A stretch of DNA of 64,000 bases from Rhizobium sp. SL86. GTDB taxonomy: Bacteria > Pseudomonadota > Alphaproteobacteria > Rhizobiales > Rhizobiaceae. The notes under the pieces are model-generated. The model was not told the origin of the DNA. It ran no database searches and saw only the letters and a program-made list of their open reading frames with translations. Position numbers and translations under genes: made by a program. Within the stretch, counting starts at the first letter, position 1. Every line of letters starts with the position of its first letter. This document shows positions 21,116 to 31,036 of this stretch, one piece after another. Location: positions 2,357,501-2,421,500 of the forward strand of contig NZ_JAPPRJ010000001.1 of assembly GCF_026672545.1 (NCBI RefSeq), in the 5' to 3' direction.

Positions 21116-22330
21116 TCAATTGCGCAAGGCTTTCAGCAACGACTTTGACGGCTCGCCGGTGTTCTCCATCCCGAGACGGGCCTGGATCGCACTGATCGCC
21201 GCCTTCGAACCGGAGCCGAAATTGCCGTCGATCTCGCCGTCATAATAACCGAGTTCCTTGAGACGGCTCTGCAGTTCGAACTTTTCGCGGATGTCGAGCG
21301 TGCCGTTCGGTCTCGGCCACGCCTGAGCCATGCCGCCAAAGCCGGCGATCTCGTCGGCGAGAAGGCCGACGGCGAGCGCATAGGAATCGGCCGCGTTATA
21401 GCGCTTGATGACAAAGAAGTTCTTCAGCATCAGGAAAGCGGGGCCATTGCTGCCGGCCATCAGCTTCAGTTCCGCCCGATCGGAGGGACGTGGGAAGTCC
21501 TTGCCGTTCGGCCGGGTAAAACCGAGCGCTGCCCATTGCGACAGGGTCTTCGTCTGGCCGGCATACCGTGCCGCGCCGGCCGGAAGGACTGCCTCGTAAC
21601 CCCAGGTCTTGCCGCCTTCCCAGCCGTTCTTCGACAGAAGATTGGCCGAGGTCGCAAGCGCGTCCGGGATCGAACTCCAGATGTCGCGCCGGCCATCGCC
21701 GTCGGCATCCACCGCATAAAGCAGGTAACTCGTGGGAATGAACTGGGTATGGCCCATGGCACCGGCCCAGGAGCCGGTCAGGTGATGGGGCGTGACATCG
21801 CCACTTTGCAGGATCTTCAGCGCGGCGATCAGCTGCTTGCGGGCAAAGCTGGCGCGTTTCGGATCGGCCCAGGCGAGTGTCGCCAGCGCTTGCGGCACAT
21901 GGTGCAGCCGGTCCCGGTTTTCCAGCACGGCGCCGTAGTTCGATTCCATCGACCAGATGGCGAGCAGGATATGTTTGTCGACGCCGAAATGGTTTTCCAG
22001 CGCCGCAAGGGTACGGCCATGGCGGGCAAGCATTTCGCGGCCGATGCGCACGGTGTAGGGGTTGACGCGCGAATCCAGGTAATCCCAGATCTGCGACTTG
22101 AATTCCGGCTGGTAGCGCGCCTTCTCCAGAACGTCCGGATCGGGTCCGTTAACGCCCGCGAAGGCCTTGTTGTAGGTCGATCGGCTAATGCCGCTCGCCG
22201 AAGCCGTATCGTAGAATTTGGCGACCCATGTCTTGAAACCCGTATCCGCGCGGGCATGTATCGGACTGGTCGCAACCATCATGGCGGCGATCGCGGAGAG
22301 CGCGAAGCGATGCGAATGGAAAAATTTCAT
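21116..22330 (-). CDS. Lytic murein transglycosylase, MltB family
   Basis: About 404 residues: signal peptide (FALSAIAAMMVATSPIHARA), an SLT_2 catalytic domain, then a peptidoglycan-binding repeat (last ~60 residues, LQSRLKELGYYDGEIDG). The catalytic Glu is in AIWSMESNYGAVLENRD; SWAGAMGHTQFIPTSY is a family signature. It cleaves glycan strands with formation of anhydro-muramic ends, in the periplasm. The start at 22330 gives a normal signal peptide; an ATG at 22399 would add 23 residues. Probably co-transcribed with the DUF459 gene downstream. Confidence 0.9.
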   Translation of the reverse strand: MKFFHSHRFALSAIAAMMVATSPIHARADTGFKTWVAKFYDTASASGISRSTYNKAFAGVNGPDPDVLEKARYQPEFKSQIWDYLDSRVNPYTVRIGREMLARHGRTLAALENHFGVDKHILLAIWSMESNYGAVLENRDRLHHVPQALATLAWADPKRASFARKQLIAALKILQSGDVTPHHLTGSWAGAMGHTQFIPTSYLLYAVDADGDGRRDIWSSIPDALATSANLLSKNGWEGGKTWGYEAVLPAGAARYAGQTKTLSQWAALGFTRPNGKDFPRPSDRAELKLMAGSNGPAFLMLKNFFVIKRYNAADSYALAVGLLADEIAGFGGMAQAWPRPNGTLDIREKFELQSRLKELGYYDGEIDGNFGSGSKAAISAIQARLGMENTGEPSKSLLKALRN

Positions 22331-22456
22331 CAGCAGTCGTGTCCCTGGTTCTTTCCGTCTCAACAATGCCAGGATCGCAAACGACATCCCTGGCGTCACG
22401 ACAGGGTAGACCGGGAGTTGTCAACAATTTCTTTACCATAAGGACACGCTTCTGTC

Positions 22457-22526
22457 ATTGTTTGTGAAGTGGTAGTGATTTGTCGATTAGCGACTATGGT
22501 GCAGTGCACCACAATGATTGTTTGTG
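22457..22526. promoter_or_regulatory. Palindrome and direct repeats upstream of galU
   Basis: TGGTGCA-G-TGCACCA (22497-22511) is a perfect 7-bp inverted repeat ending about 30 bp before the galU start. A 10-nt direct repeat, ATTGTTTGTG, occurs at 22457-22466 and 22517-22526, exactly 60 bp apart. The spacer also serves the divergent transglycosylase gene. The binding factor is unknown. Confidence 0.45.
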
Positions 22527-22540
22527 CTTAGGAGGCATGA

Positions 22541-23422
22541 GTGGGACAGAAGATCCGTAAAGCCGTTTTTCCTGTTGCAGGTTTGGGAACCCGCTTCCTG
22601 CCTGCGACCAAGGCAGTTCCGAAAGAAATGCTGACGGTCGTTGACAAGCCCGTCATTCAATATGTCGTCGATGAGGCCGCTGCTGCCGGCATCGAGCATT
22701 TCGTTTTCGTGACCGGTCGTGGCAAGGGCGTCATCGAAGACTATTTCGACATCCAGTACGAACTCGAGCAGATGCTGCGCGAGCGCAACAAGAATGCTGA
22801 ACTGACGCTTCTCGCCGATCTTCTGCCGAAGGCCGGAACGGCAAGCTTCACGCGCCAGCAGGTACCGCTCGGTCTCGGACATGCCGTCTGGTGTGCCCGC
22901 GACATCGTTGGCAACGAACCCTTCGCCGTGCTCCTGCCGGACATGATCATGGCGTCGGAGAAGAGCTGCCTCAAGGGCATGGTCGAGCTCTATGAAAAGA
23001 CCGGCGGCAACGTGCTTGCGGTCGAAGAGTGCGATCCCTCGCAGGCCCACAAGTACGGCATCGTCGGCATGGGCGACAAGGTCGGCACGGAAGGCTTCAA
23101 GATCACCGAAATGGTCGAAAAGCCGGCCAAGGGTACCGCGCCGTCGAACTTCTTCATCAACGGCCGCTACATCCTGCAGCCGGAGATCTTCAAGATCCTC
23201 GAAACCCAGGAGCGTGGCGCCGGCAACGAAATCCAGCTGACCGACGGCATGCTGGCGCTTGCCAAGAGCCAGGACTTCGCCGCTTATCATTTCAAGGGCG
23301 AGACCTTCGACTGCGGCGCTAAGGATGGTTTCATCCTGGCTAACCTCGCCTTTGCCCTGAAGCGCGACGATATCCGTCCGCTGATCGAAGGCCCGCTGAA
23401 AGACATCACCGCGAAGCTCTGA
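22541..23422 (+). CDS. galU: UTP-glucose-1-phosphate uridylyltransferase
   Basis: 293 residues. It makes UDP-glucose for exopolysaccharide, LPS and cyclic glucan. The nucleotide-binding loop is [20 protein letters not shown] near the N-terminus, followed by [12 protein letters not shown]. Later motifs include [10 protein letters not shown] and VLLPDMIM. The start is GTG at 22541, with GGAGG 5 nt upstream. An out-of-frame ATG at 22537 gives a frame that stops after seven codons. A strong terminator follows. In rhizobia the same activity is encoded by exoN-like genes. Confidence 0.95.
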   Translation: MGQKIRKAVFPVAGLGTRFLPATKAVPKEMLTVVDKPVIQYVVDEAAAAGIEHFVFVTGRGKGVIEDYFDIQYELEQMLRERNKNAELTLLADLLPKAGTASFTRQQVPLGLGHAVWCARDIVGNEPFAVLLPDMIMASEKSCLKGMVELYEKTGGNVLAVEECDPSQAHKYGIVGMGDKVGTEGFKITEMVEKPAKGTAPSNFFINGRYILQPEIFKILETQERGAGNEIQLTDGMLALAKSQDFAAYHFKGETFDCGAKDGFILANLAFALKRDDIRPLIEGPLKDITAKL

Positions 23423-23447
23423 ATGCTTTACGGTCTCGAACGACACA

Positions 23448-23476
23448 AAGCCCCGCGGTTTTCCGTGGGGCTTTTT
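23448..23476 (+). terminator. Terminator of galU
   Basis: The AGCCCCGCGG/CCGTGGGGCT stem with a short T loop is followed by five T. Confidence 0.9.
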
Positions 23477-23492
23477 GCTGCGCCGACGGGTC

Positions 23493-25112
23493 TTAGCGGC
23501 GCAGTGTCAGGCCGACACCGGCGCGGATGACCTTGCTGTCCTCGCCGCTTGCATTGTCGGTATGCTCGTAGCCGACATTGGCAGTGACGTCGAAATACCG
23601 GTTGATGTTCCAGATCACCCCGGCACCCACCTGCCAGTTCAGCTCGTTGGTGGACGTCGGGAAGTCGCGAAGCGTTGTCGATCCGGTCAGGCGTCCCGTC
23701 AGGTCGTCGAGAATCTGTTGTGAGAGACCCGAGGTCAGCTGGTACTCCACCCAGCCATTGGCGCCGGCGGAGGTTGCATCCTGCACCGTCGTGCGCAGGG
23801 TCGAATCGATGGTCGTGCCGCGTCTTGGTGACCAGGCGAGATTGCCGTCGACGGTAAAGGCATCGATCGAGGACAGGCGGGAGTCCTCGTAGTCGACGAT
23901 CGCATAACCAAGCCCCAGTTCGCCGCGCAGTTTTTCGCCGAGATCGAGCTGAATGCCGCCGCGACCGCCGTAGCTGTAGGAGGAACGGGCGTAACCGGAC
24001 GCATCACGATCGGAATCGTAGACGGCGCGTCCGAGCGTTGCCTCGATGAACGGAATGAGGGCAGGTGAGAGTTCGTAACCCAGCCGCAGCCGTCCCTGAT
24101 AGGCGGTGCGATCGCGGTCCGCGAGGCTGAGGTTTCTTCCGTCGCTCAGCTGTACGTCACCGTAGGTGGTGCGGGTGAGGGCAAGGGCGGCGGTGCCACG
24201 TAACAGACCGGCATCCCGTTCGATCGCGGCACCTGCCGTATAACGATCGACATCGGCCTGGTTGAGCGCGTTGGCCACCGCATTCGGATCGTTGGCATCT
24301 TCCCGTTCGAAGGCATAACCCGCGGTCAGATTGGCGATCGTGTCGTCGGCGAGGTCGAGCCGCAGGTCGGCGTTGATGTTGGCCTGCGGTTCCGTCGCGC
24401 CGCTGCCGCTGATGTTTCTCTGGTACGTTCCCTCACCAGTCACGGTCAGCGCATGGCGGGCCCAGTCGGAGCGCAGTTCCCAGTTGCCGGTGGTTGCCAG
24501 ATAACTGCGTCGGGTTTCGGTGCCGCCGCGGCGGGTGGTTTCGGTATTGATGCTCTGGTTGACGCTCGGCCGCAAGGTGAAGCTGCCGAGACGCAGGCCG
24601 AGGCCATCGTCCGTGCGGGCCATGGCGGCCTCGCCGGCATCGATCGGCGCTTCCGCTTCGTTCTGCGGCGCTTCGGTCAGCCGGGTCAGATCGTCGGCAT
24701 TGAGGCTGTCGGCGTCGTTGAGTGGCGTTCCCTGCAGCATGCCCGTCCCGCGCAGGGCCGTCGAGCCAGCGGTCGTCGTGGCGCTTGTGCCTGTCGTCGT
24801 GCCGTAAGGATCCGAGACCGATGCATCGGTGTCATCCGTGCCGTAGACGGATGTCGCATTACTGGGGGCGGAACTGCCGTAGGTATTGGCGGTGGTCGTG
24901 CGATAGGCGCTGGAGCCGGAGGTGCGTGTGCTGGTCGAGGACGCGCCCGCCGTCGACGCCGTCGAAGCGGGATAGGCGCTGCTGGACGCGGAACCGGAGG
25001 TCAGCGTCTGGGCCGGCAGGGTCTGCGGCAGAAGGACCGTGGACGCCAAAAGCAGGGCGACCGGCCCGAGCTGCCGGGCAGGGTGTCTGCCGGTGGAAAT
25101 CGTGTTGATCAT
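23493..25112 (-). CDS. Putative outer-membrane beta-barrel protein
   Basis: 539 residues. A signal peptide (about 1-35, ending TLPAQT) is followed by a ~110-residue Ser/Thr/Ala-rich low-complexity region. From about residue 180 alternating amphipathic strands with aromatic girdles continue to the end, finishing in VIRAGVGLTLRR. This fits the beta-barrel porin 2 group (PF10082-type), whose members are often near polysaccharide or LPS genes. The Ser/Thr-rich region may be a disordered periplasmic linker. Transport function unproven. Confidence 0.75.
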   Translation of the reverse strand: MINTISTGRHPARQLGPVALLLASTVLLPQTLPAQTLTSGSASSSAYPASTASTAGASSTSTRTSGSSAYRTTTANTYGSSAPSNATSVYGTDDTDASVSDPYGTTTGTSATTTAGSTALRGTGMLQGTPLNDADSLNADDLTRLTEAPQNEAEAPIDAGEAAMARTDDGLGLRLGSFTLRPSVNQSINTETTRRGGTETRRSYLATTGNWELRSDWARHALTVTGEGTYQRNISGSGATEPQANINADLRLDLADDTIANLTAGYAFEREDANDPNAVANALNQADVDRYTAGAAIERDAGLLRGTAALALTRTTYGDVQLSDGRNLSLADRDRTAYQGRLRLGYELSPALIPFIEATLGRAVYDSDRDASGYARSSYSYGGRGGIQLDLGEKLRGELGLGYAIVDYEDSRLSSIDAFTVDGNLAWSPRRGTTIDSTLRTTVQDATSAGANGWVEYQLTSGLSQQILDDLTGRLTGSTTLRDFPTSTNELNWQVGAGVIWNINRYFDVTANVGYEHTDNASGEDSKVIRAGVGLTLRR

Positions 25113-25237
25113 TCGGTCTGCCTGGCCGCGCGAAAATGCTTACCCAAACGTAAAGCAGCCTGGTTAATGATTGGTTGAGGAAGCTGCGGCGGAAGGTGCG
25201 ATGGACTTTTGCGCCGTTGCGCGTTATCGCTCCGCGC

Positions 25238-26233
25238 ATGACGAACACCGCCCTTTCGACTGAGCCCTTCGACCCTATCCAGTCCGCCCTGCGGACGATC
25301 GCGATGGAAAAGCGCGGTCTGGAGGCATTGGAAACAGCCCTGCAGAACGGACTCGGCGATACCATGCGCCAAGCCGTGGACCTGATTTCCAGGACCACCG
25401 GCCGTGTCATCGTCACCGGCGTCGGCAAAAGCGGCCATATCGGCGTGAAGCTCGCGGCGACCTTTGCTTCGACCGGCACACCAGCCTCCTTCGTGCATGC
25501 GGCGGAAGCCAATCACGGCGATCTCGGCATGATCGCCAACAATGATCTGGTGATTGCGCTCTCGAAGGGCGGCGAAAGCGCGGAACTGCGCAGCATCGTT
25601 GCCTATACCCGCCGCTTCTCGATCCCGCTCGTTTCGCTGACCTGCACCGCCGACTCCACGCTCGCCCGGGCGTCCGATCTCGTTTTTCTGCTGCCGAACG
25701 AGCAGGAGGCCTGCCCGCATGGTCTGGCGCCGACCACCTCGACGCTGATGCAGCTTGCGATCGGCGATGCGCTGGCGATCGCGCTTCTGGAGGCGCGCGG
25801 CTTTACGGCGACCGACTTCCACACCTTCCATCCGGGCGGCAAGCTGGGTGCCAGCCTGACCCATGTGAAGGACATCATGCATACCGGAGACCGGCTGCCA
25901 TCGGTGGCGCGCGGCACTGCCATGCCTGAGGCGGTCTCGACGCTGTCGCACAAGCATTTCGGTTGTGTGCTGGTGCTGGAGGAGGACGGCACCCTGGCCG
26001 GTATCATCACCGAAGGCGATCTTGCTCGCAACCTGACGCGCAATCTCGGCGAACTGGTGGTGGACGACGTGATGACGAAGACACCGAAGACGATCGGACC
26101 GGAAACGCTTGCAACGGCAGCGCTTGCCTTCCTGCAGAAAAACAGCATCGGCGCGCTGGTGGTCGTCGATCAGGCGAATCGGCCGCTCGGCCTCGTGCAC
26201 TTCCACGACCTGCTCAGGATCGGTGTCGCCTGA
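25238..26233 (+). CDS. kdsD: D-arabinose-5-phosphate isomerase
   Basis: 331 residues. It converts ribulose-5-phosphate to arabinose-5-phosphate, the first step of KDO synthesis for lipopolysaccharide. An N-terminal SIS domain (VIVTGVGKSGHIGVKLAATF, ALSKGGESAEL, FHPGGKLGASL) is followed by two CBS domains (from about residue 210, VKDIMHTGDRLP and VMTKTPKTI). This layout is that of KdsD/KpsF. The ATG at 25238 gives the family N-terminus; an earlier in-frame start at 25175 is unlikely. Envelope context fits. Confidence 0.92.
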   Translation: MTNTALSTEPFDPIQSALRTIAMEKRGLEALETALQNGLGDTMRQAVDLISRTTGRVIVTGVGKSGHIGVKLAATFASTGTPASFVHAAEANHGDLGMIANNDLVIALSKGGESAELRSIVAYTRRFSIPLVSLTCTADSTLARASDLVFLLPNEQEACPHGLAPTTSTLMQLAIGDALAIALLEARGFTATDFHTFHPGGKLGASLTHVKDIMHTGDRLPSVARGTAMPEAVSTLSHKHFGCVLVLEEDGTLAGIITEGDLARNLTRNLGELVVDDVMTKTPKTIGPETLATAALAFLQKNSIGALVVVDQANRPLGLVHFHDLLRIGVA

Positions 26234-26239
26234 ACCGGT

Positions 26240-26701
26240 TCAGACCATCGGCTCGACAATCAGTTCGCTGCCCGTCCATTCCGCGACACGCACCTTCATG
26301 CCGGCCGGCAGATCCGGGCCGCTGACCGACCACCAGGTATCGTCCAGCCGGATGCGGCCGCGGCCGTTGCTGATCGGATCGGCCAGCACGGCGGTGCGCC
26401 CGACCAGGCTTTCGCCGCGACGGTTGAGGAGCGGCTGGTCACTGTCCGCGTCCGGCCGGGCAAAATAACGCCGTCCGGCAAGCGTAAGGATGACGGACAG
26501 GACGGCGAAGACCAGCAATTGCAGCTGCCAGCTCCAGGCCGCCAGATCCCAGACCAGCAGTGAAATGGCGCCGACGATCAACGCCGCAAGGCCGATCCAG
26601 ACCAGGAACACGCCCGGTGCTGCGAGTTCTGCCGCCAGCAGCAGCAGACCGATGATCCACCAGCTCCACGGTCCGAGATTTCTGATGAGTTCCGCGATCA
26701 T
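26240..26701 (-). CDS. NfeD-family membrane protein
   Basis: 153 residues. Two or three hydrophobic helices in the first ~75 residues (WWIIGLLLLAAELAAPGVFL) are followed by a small OB-fold (about 90-150: RGESLVGRTAVLADPI, IRLDDTWWSVSGPDLPAGM). NfeD proteins are encoded beside SPFH/stomatin genes and are thought to support membrane microdomain function or proteolysis. Here the SPFH gene ends 3 nt before this start, so the two are clearly one operon. Confidence 0.9.
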   Translation of the reverse strand: MIAELIRNLGPWSWWIIGLLLLAAELAAPGVFLVWIGLAALIVGAISLLVWDLAAWSWQLQLLVFAVLSVILTLAGRRYFARPDADSDQPLLNRRGESLVGRTAVLADPISNGRGRIRLDDTWWSVSGPDLPAGMKVRVAEWTGSELIVEPMV

Positions 26702-26704
26702 CGA

Positions 26705-27730
26705 TCAGCTTTCCGGTCTGTTCGGATCGAACGGATTGACGTTCGGTGTCGTGCGTGGCGGCGTGGAACGGGGCGGGGTGACACGGCGGGTGGCGGTGGC
26801 GGCGGAATCTCCACCCTCGCCGAAGACTTCGCGAGCAATGGCACCGATGCCACCCAATGAGCCGATCAGCGACGAGGCTTCCATCGGCATCAGCACGATC
26901 TTCGAATTGTTGGCAGTGCCGATCGCCGCCATCGCTTCGGTGTATTTCTGTGCCACGAAATAGTTGATCGCATTCACGTCGCCGGAGGCGATGGCGTCGG
27001 AGACCAGCCGGGTTGCATTGGCTTCCGCCTCGGCCAGACGTTCGCGTGCTTCCGCCTGACGGAAGGCGGCTTCCCGTTCGCCTTCGGCCTGCAGAACGGC
27101 GGCCTGCTTGGCGCCCTCGGCGCGCAGGATGGCGGCGTTTCGTGATCCTTCCGCTTCCAGAACCTGGGCGCGCTTTTCGCGTTCGGCCTTCATCTGCCGG
27201 GCCATGGCCTGGACCAGATCCGTCGGCGGCTGGATGTCCTTGATCTCGACGCGGGTCACCTTGATGCCCCAGGGCTGAACCGCCTCGTCCACCACCCGCA
27301 GCAGGCGCTCGTTGATCACTTCGCGGTTGGAGAGGAGTTCGTCCAGATCCATTGACCCCATCACCGAGCGGATATTGGTCATGGTGAGGTTCTGGACTGC
27401 GTTTTCCAGATTGGCGATCTGATAGGCCGCCTGAGCGGGGTTCAGCACCTGGTAGAAGGCCACCGCATCGGCCGAGACGCTGGCATTGTCCTTGGTGATC
27501 ACTTCCTGCGTCGGCACATCCAGAACCTGTTCCATGACGTTCATGCGCGAACCGACGCGTTCGATGAACGGCACGATGAGGTTCAGGCCAGGGTCAAGTG
27601 TGCGCGTGTAACGGCCGAACCGTTCAAGCGTATAGCGATATCCCTGGGGAACGATCTTGATCCCGGTGAACAGGACCAGGATGACGAAGACCACAAGGGC
27701 GATGACGACGATATCGAGACCTGCAAGCAT
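26705..27730 (-). CDS. SPFH/band 7 (stomatin-like, QmcA type) membrane protein
   Basis: 341 residues. A single N-terminal membrane helix ([20 protein letters not shown]) is followed by the band 7 domain (about 25-190, [20 protein letters not shown]) and a charged coiled coil (190-260, rich in [15 protein letters not shown]-type repeats). Such proteins oligomerise in detergent-resistant membrane domains and modulate proteases such as FtsH. It is upstream of nfeD in one operon. Confidence 0.92.
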   Translation of the reverse strand: MLAGLDIVVIALVVFVILVLFTGIKIVPQGYRYTLERFGRYTRTLDPGLNLIVPFIERVGSRMNVMEQVLDVPTQEVITKDNASVSADAVAFYQVLNPAQAAYQIANLENAVQNLTMTNIRSVMGSMDLDELLSNREVINERLLRVVDEAVQPWGIKVTRVEIKDIQPPTDLVQAMARQMKAEREKRAQVLEAEGSRNAAILRAEGAKQAAVLQAEGEREAAFRQAEARERLAEAEANATRLVSDAIASGDVNAINYFVAQKYTEAMAAIGTANNSKIVLMPMEASSLIGSLGGIGAIAREVFGEGGDSAATATRRVTPPRSTPPRTTPNVNPFDPNRPES

Positions 27731-27818
27731 GATGTCCTCCGCAGCGAGCGTGTGCCGTTCGGCCCGCTTCTGTTAACATCGGGAGTCAACCGCGTCTTGA
27801 CAAGGTCGATACAAAGAA

Positions 27819-27843
27819 GGCGGCGCGGGGATGCCGCGCCGCC
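27819..27843 (-). terminator. Terminator downstream of the chemoreceptor operon
   Basis: A perfect 10-bp GGCGGCGCGG/CCGCGCCGCC stem with a 5-nt loop, followed on the minus strand by the T-rich TTCTTTG, lies 30 nt after the chemoreceptor stop codon. Confidence 0.8.
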
Positions 27844-27873
27844 TATGGCAAGATGAGCCGGATTGCGCCGTTC

Positions 27874-29817
27874 TCAGAATTCTTCCCAGTTGTCTCGTGC
27901 CACTGCCGTGTTGCCCACGGTGCGGGCGGGTGCCGCCGGCCGTACGCTGCGCTGAGGTGCCGCCATCGATGGGGCGGGTGCTGCCATGGCGCGGGCCGTC
28001 TGGCGAAGGGCCGCGGATTGTGCCGTTGCACCGCCCTCGATCCGGAACTGGGAGATGAGTTCGCGCAGCTTGGCGGCTTCGTTGGCAAGCGCTGCGGAGG
28101 CTGCGTTCGATTCCTCGACCATCGCTGCGTTCTGCTGGGTCGTCTGGTCCATGGCGTTGACGGCCTGGTTGACTTCCGAAAGGCCGGTTGCCTGTTCCTT
28201 GGCGGAAATGGCGATTGCATCCATGTGGGTGTTCATCTCGATGATGAACGTGCCGATGGTGCGCAATGCCGTGCTTGCCTGGCGAACCAGATCGACGCCG
28301 CCGGCGACTTCCGAGCTGGAGTTCTGGATGAGCGCCTTGATTTCCTTCGCGGCATTGGCGGACCGTTGTGCCAGTTCGCGCACTTCCTGGGCGACGACCG
28401 CAAAACCCTTGCCGGCTTCCCCGGCGCGTGCGGCCTCGACACCGGCGTTCAGCGCGAGCAGGTTGGTCTGGAAGGCGATCTCGTCGATGACGCCGATGAT
28501 GTTCGAGATCTGCTGCGAGCTGTTCTCGATCCGCTTCATCGCCTCTTCGGCGCGGCCGACGACCTCGGACGAAGCGTTGGCGGACGAGTTTGCCTGCGAG
28601 GCCACGCGGCGCGCTTCTTCCGTCCGTTTGGTGGAGTTCTGCACGTTCGCCGTGATTTCCTCGACGGCAGCGGCGGTTTCCTCAAGGGCTGCAGCCTGCT
28701 GCTCGGTGCGCTTCGACAGATGGTCGGAACCATTGGCGATTTCGCGGGTACCCGTCTCCATCGTCTCGATGCTGTTGTTGATCGCAGACAGCGTCTGGTT
28801 CAACTGACGGACCGACTGGTTGAAGTCGTGGCGCAGGGGTTCGAAGTCTGCGGCGAAGGCTTCGGTCAGCTGGAAGGCAAGGTCGCCCTCGGCGAGCCTC
28901 TTCAGGCCCTGGGCAAGGCCGGAGGTGGCGACGCGCAGGCGTTCTGCTGCATCGTTTTCGGCGCGCTGCTGGGCCGCAATGCGGTCGGCTTCCGCCTTGG
29001 CGCGGTTTTCTTCCGCTTCCGCCTGCAGACGCTGGTTGGCAAGAGCTGCCTCGCGGAAGATCTGCATGGCGTCCGCCATCCGGCCGATCTCGTCCTTGCC
29101 ACCCTTGTCGATGACGACGTTCAATTCGCCATTGGCAAGGCGCGTTGTGGCATTTGCCAGGCGGCCGAGCGGACGGGAAACGAGCTGGAAGTTCAAGAGG
29201 CCAAGCGCAATGGCAGCCGTCGCGACGACGAAGGAGGCGAACAACGAGATGAACTCGACGGTGCCCAGTGCTGTCATCTGCTGGGTGTAGGCATTAGAGG
29301 CGCTGGCCTGGATGTCGGCCTTTACCACCTGGATTGCGGAATTGAAGTTCTCCAGCAGGCGCGCGCCCGTATCCGTCAGTTCGAGAGCGCGTGCCATGTC
29401 GACCGTCATCGGGTCACGCATCAGCTCGATCTGTCGGGCAATGACCTGGGTGCGCCAGGATGAGACGGCGGCCAGTGCCTCTTTCAACTTGGCGAGATCG
29501 TTCGGCACTTCCTTCGCAACGAGGGGCTCGAGGGAAGCGGCCTGCTTATCGATGAAGGCGCTGACCTTCTGGTATTCTGCGAGGAAGTCACGGTTCCCGG
29601 TCAGCAGGAAACTTTTGATCGCGAGATTGGCTTTGGTGATGGAATCCACAAGCGTTGCAGTCTCACCGACAACCACCGTCAGTCGCTGGTTCTGCTCGAC
29701 CAACGCCGTCGCGGTCGTCGAACGCATGTAGATGAAGCCCGATGCAACGATTGCGATGATCGCCAGAATTCCAAAGGCGACAAAACCCTTGGTACTGACG
29801 GACAGATTTTTGAGCAT
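27874..29817 (-). CDS. Methyl-accepting chemotaxis protein
   Basis: 647 residues: TM1 (about 11-31), a ~150-residue periplasmic helical domain of four-helix-bundle type, TM2 (about 187-210), HAMP (to ~265) and a long coiled-coil signalling domain whose hairpin tip carries [20 protein letters not shown] and [19 protein letters not shown]. The C-terminus is NWEEF, a CheR/CheB-tethering pentapeptide as in high-abundance receptors. The periplasmic part has no recognisable Cache domain, but the gene follows a stand-alone periplasmic Cache-like protein (29889-30500). The two probably form an operon and perhaps a split sensor. Confidence 0.95.
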   Translation of the reverse strand: MLKNLSVSTKGFVAFGILAIIAIVASGFIYMRSTTATALVEQNQRLTVVVGETATLVDSITKANLAIKSFLLTGNRDFLAEYQKVSAFIDKQAASLEPLVAKEVPNDLAKLKEALAAVSSWRTQVIARQIELMRDPMTVDMARALELTDTGARLLENFNSAIQVVKADIQASASNAYTQQMTALGTVEFISLFASFVVATAAIALGLLNFQLVSRPLGRLANATTRLANGELNVVIDKGGKDEIGRMADAMQIFREAALANQRLQAEAEENRAKAEADRIAAQQRAENDAAERLRVATSGLAQGLKRLAEGDLAFQLTEAFAADFEPLRHDFNQSVRQLNQTLSAINNSIETMETGTREIANGSDHLSKRTEQQAAALEETAAAVEEITANVQNSTKRTEEARRVASQANSSANASSEVVGRAEEAMKRIENSSQQISNIIGVIDEIAFQTNLLALNAGVEAARAGEAGKGFAVVAQEVRELAQRSANAAKEIKALIQNSSSEVAGGVDLVRQASTALRTIGTFIIEMNTHMDAIAISAKEQATGLSEVNQAVNAMDQTTQQNAAMVEESNAASAALANEAAKLRELISQFRIEGGATAQSAALRQTARAMAAPAPSMAAPQRSVRPAAPARTVGNTAVARDNWEEF

Positions 29818-29888
29818 GGTTGGCCTACCTTGAAAAGGTGCGTTGAATAGCTGGACGCCCCCACCCAGCTATTCTTCGCATGTCGATA

Positions 29889-30500
29889 TTAAGCGCCCGG
29901 CGTCGAACGCCGCGCGAGTTCGGTCAGGTTCATTTCAACTGTGACTGCACCAATGGACTTCTTCGTCTTCGGATCGACCACCGTAAAGCTGACTTGGCCG
30001 CGCCAGATCTTGGCGTCCTTGTCCCACTCGGGCTCATCGATAAACATCGCATCGCCTGATACGTTGAAGGTCTTCTTGAACTTCGCCTCGTCACCCTGCC
30101 AGAAGTCGCTTGTGACGGAGCTCTGGCCGACATTGAGGCCGTTCTTGTCCATCACGAAGATTTCGGCATAGAGGCCGAGCGAACGGCCCTGGATACGCGA
30201 CAGGTAGACCGACAATGGGTTGGACAGCGTTGCCGCAATCAGAGGCTTGTCGGCGCTTTCACGCTCTGCCCGCCACTGCTTGTCCAGCGTGTCGATCTGC
30301 TCCTGCTTGAGGTCGGACAGGCGACTGTTCTGCGCTTCGATCGAGAGACGTACAATCTCGCTGTCGATGAAGCCGCGAATTTCCTTGATCAGATCCTGTG
30401 TAACGAGCGCAGTCGGATCGAGCTTTGCCGGTTCCGAATGTGCAACGGATACGCCCGTGCTCAGCATCAGCGCAGCAAAGTAGACTATCTTGTGGTTCAT
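29889..30500 (-). CDS. Stand-alone periplasmic PDC/Cache-like sensor protein
   Basis: 203 residues. A signal peptide (about 1-22) is followed by one long helix (30-75) and a PDC/Cache-type fold: LGLYAEIFVMDKNGLNVGQ and SDFWQGDEAKFKKTFNV match the ligand-binding segment of Cache sensors, and VSFTVVDPKTKKSIGAVTV the last strands. No membrane helix or signalling domain follows, so it should be free in the periplasm. It is 71 nt upstream of the chemoreceptor gene on the same strand. Binding a ligand and presenting it to the receptor is inference. Confidence 0.75.
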   Translation of the reverse strand: MNHKIVYFAALMLSTGVSVAHSEPAKLDPTALVTQDLIKEIRGFIDSEIVRLSIEAQNSRLSDLKQEQIDTLDKQWRAERESADKPLIAATLSNPLSVYLSRIQGRSLGLYAEIFVMDKNGLNVGQSSVTSDFWQGDEAKFKKTFNVSGDAMFIDEPEWDKDAKIWRGQVSFTVVDPKTKKSIGAVTVEMNLTELARRSTPGA

Positions 30501-31002
30501 GTTTTTTCTCCCTTCATTCGCTACTTTAGGCTGGACTGATTAATTTACCGTGAATACAGGAAATAGCTGGTGTAATTTTGTATTGAAATACAACTGCTTA
30601 GCGGCGTTTGCCCAATATTTGTGCGCAACCTTTCAATTTCGGCGGGAGCGACAGACAGCATCCGAAACGGTGTAAGTCTCTGAAATTGCGACAGATGAAT
30701 TGGCGTTGCTCTTGCGCTACCCCTGTTTGGCGAGAACTGGCGGAGGTTTCGCGCCACTTGTGCGTGAAACAGTGCACATATGTCGTTTCTCTTGCACTAT
30801 TGCTTCAGATTGTAGTGTTTCAGGGGGATAAACACGATAGGTGGTGGTTTTTCAGAGTCTTGGGACAAGTATGCCGTCCGTGTTGGACGACCTGCTCAAC
30901 CCCTGTTTTGCATCGCTTTCCATCGCGGACGTCCGCATGTCCGTTTTCAGGCCAACGAGTGGGTTCCCATCGGCGATCTTTGGTATAAAAGGCGGCCGAA
31001 GA
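30501..31002. other. Intergenic spacer with a weak sigma-54-like motif
   Basis: About 500 bases between the Cache-like gene and the queC leader hold no convincing gene. TGGC at 30701-30704 and TTGC at 30712-30715 have the GG-N10-GC spacing of an RpoN promoter reading to the right, but the -24 block is TGGCGTT, not TGGCAC. A TATAAA at 30983-30988 could be the -10 of the queCDE promoter. Everything here is tentative. Confidence 0.3.
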
Positions 31003-31036
31003 ACCCGGTCGCAGCCTACCCGGTCAAAACAAGGAC
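31003..31036 (+). promoter_or_regulatory. preQ1-I riboswitch (type III-like) controlling queC
   Basis: Immediately upstream of queC an H-type pseudoknot can form. P1 is CCGG (31005-31008) with CCGG (31020-31023). Loop 1 is TCGCAGCCTAC. P2 pairs CCT (31015-31017) with AGG (31032-31034) in the A-rich tail AAAACAAGGA. The loop TCGCAG and tail AAAACAAGG are hallmarks of preQ1-I aptamers, especially the type III form known to bind two stacked ligands. P2 includes the queC ribosome-binding site, so binding of preQ1 would hide it and reduce translation of preQ0 biosynthesis genes. Feedback logic agrees with gene content. Confidence 0.82.

Noticed and set aside
30545-30757. Minus-strand 70-codon frame upstream of the Cache-like gene
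   Set aside because: No ribosome-binding site, no family-like sequence, and low-GC intergenic composition.
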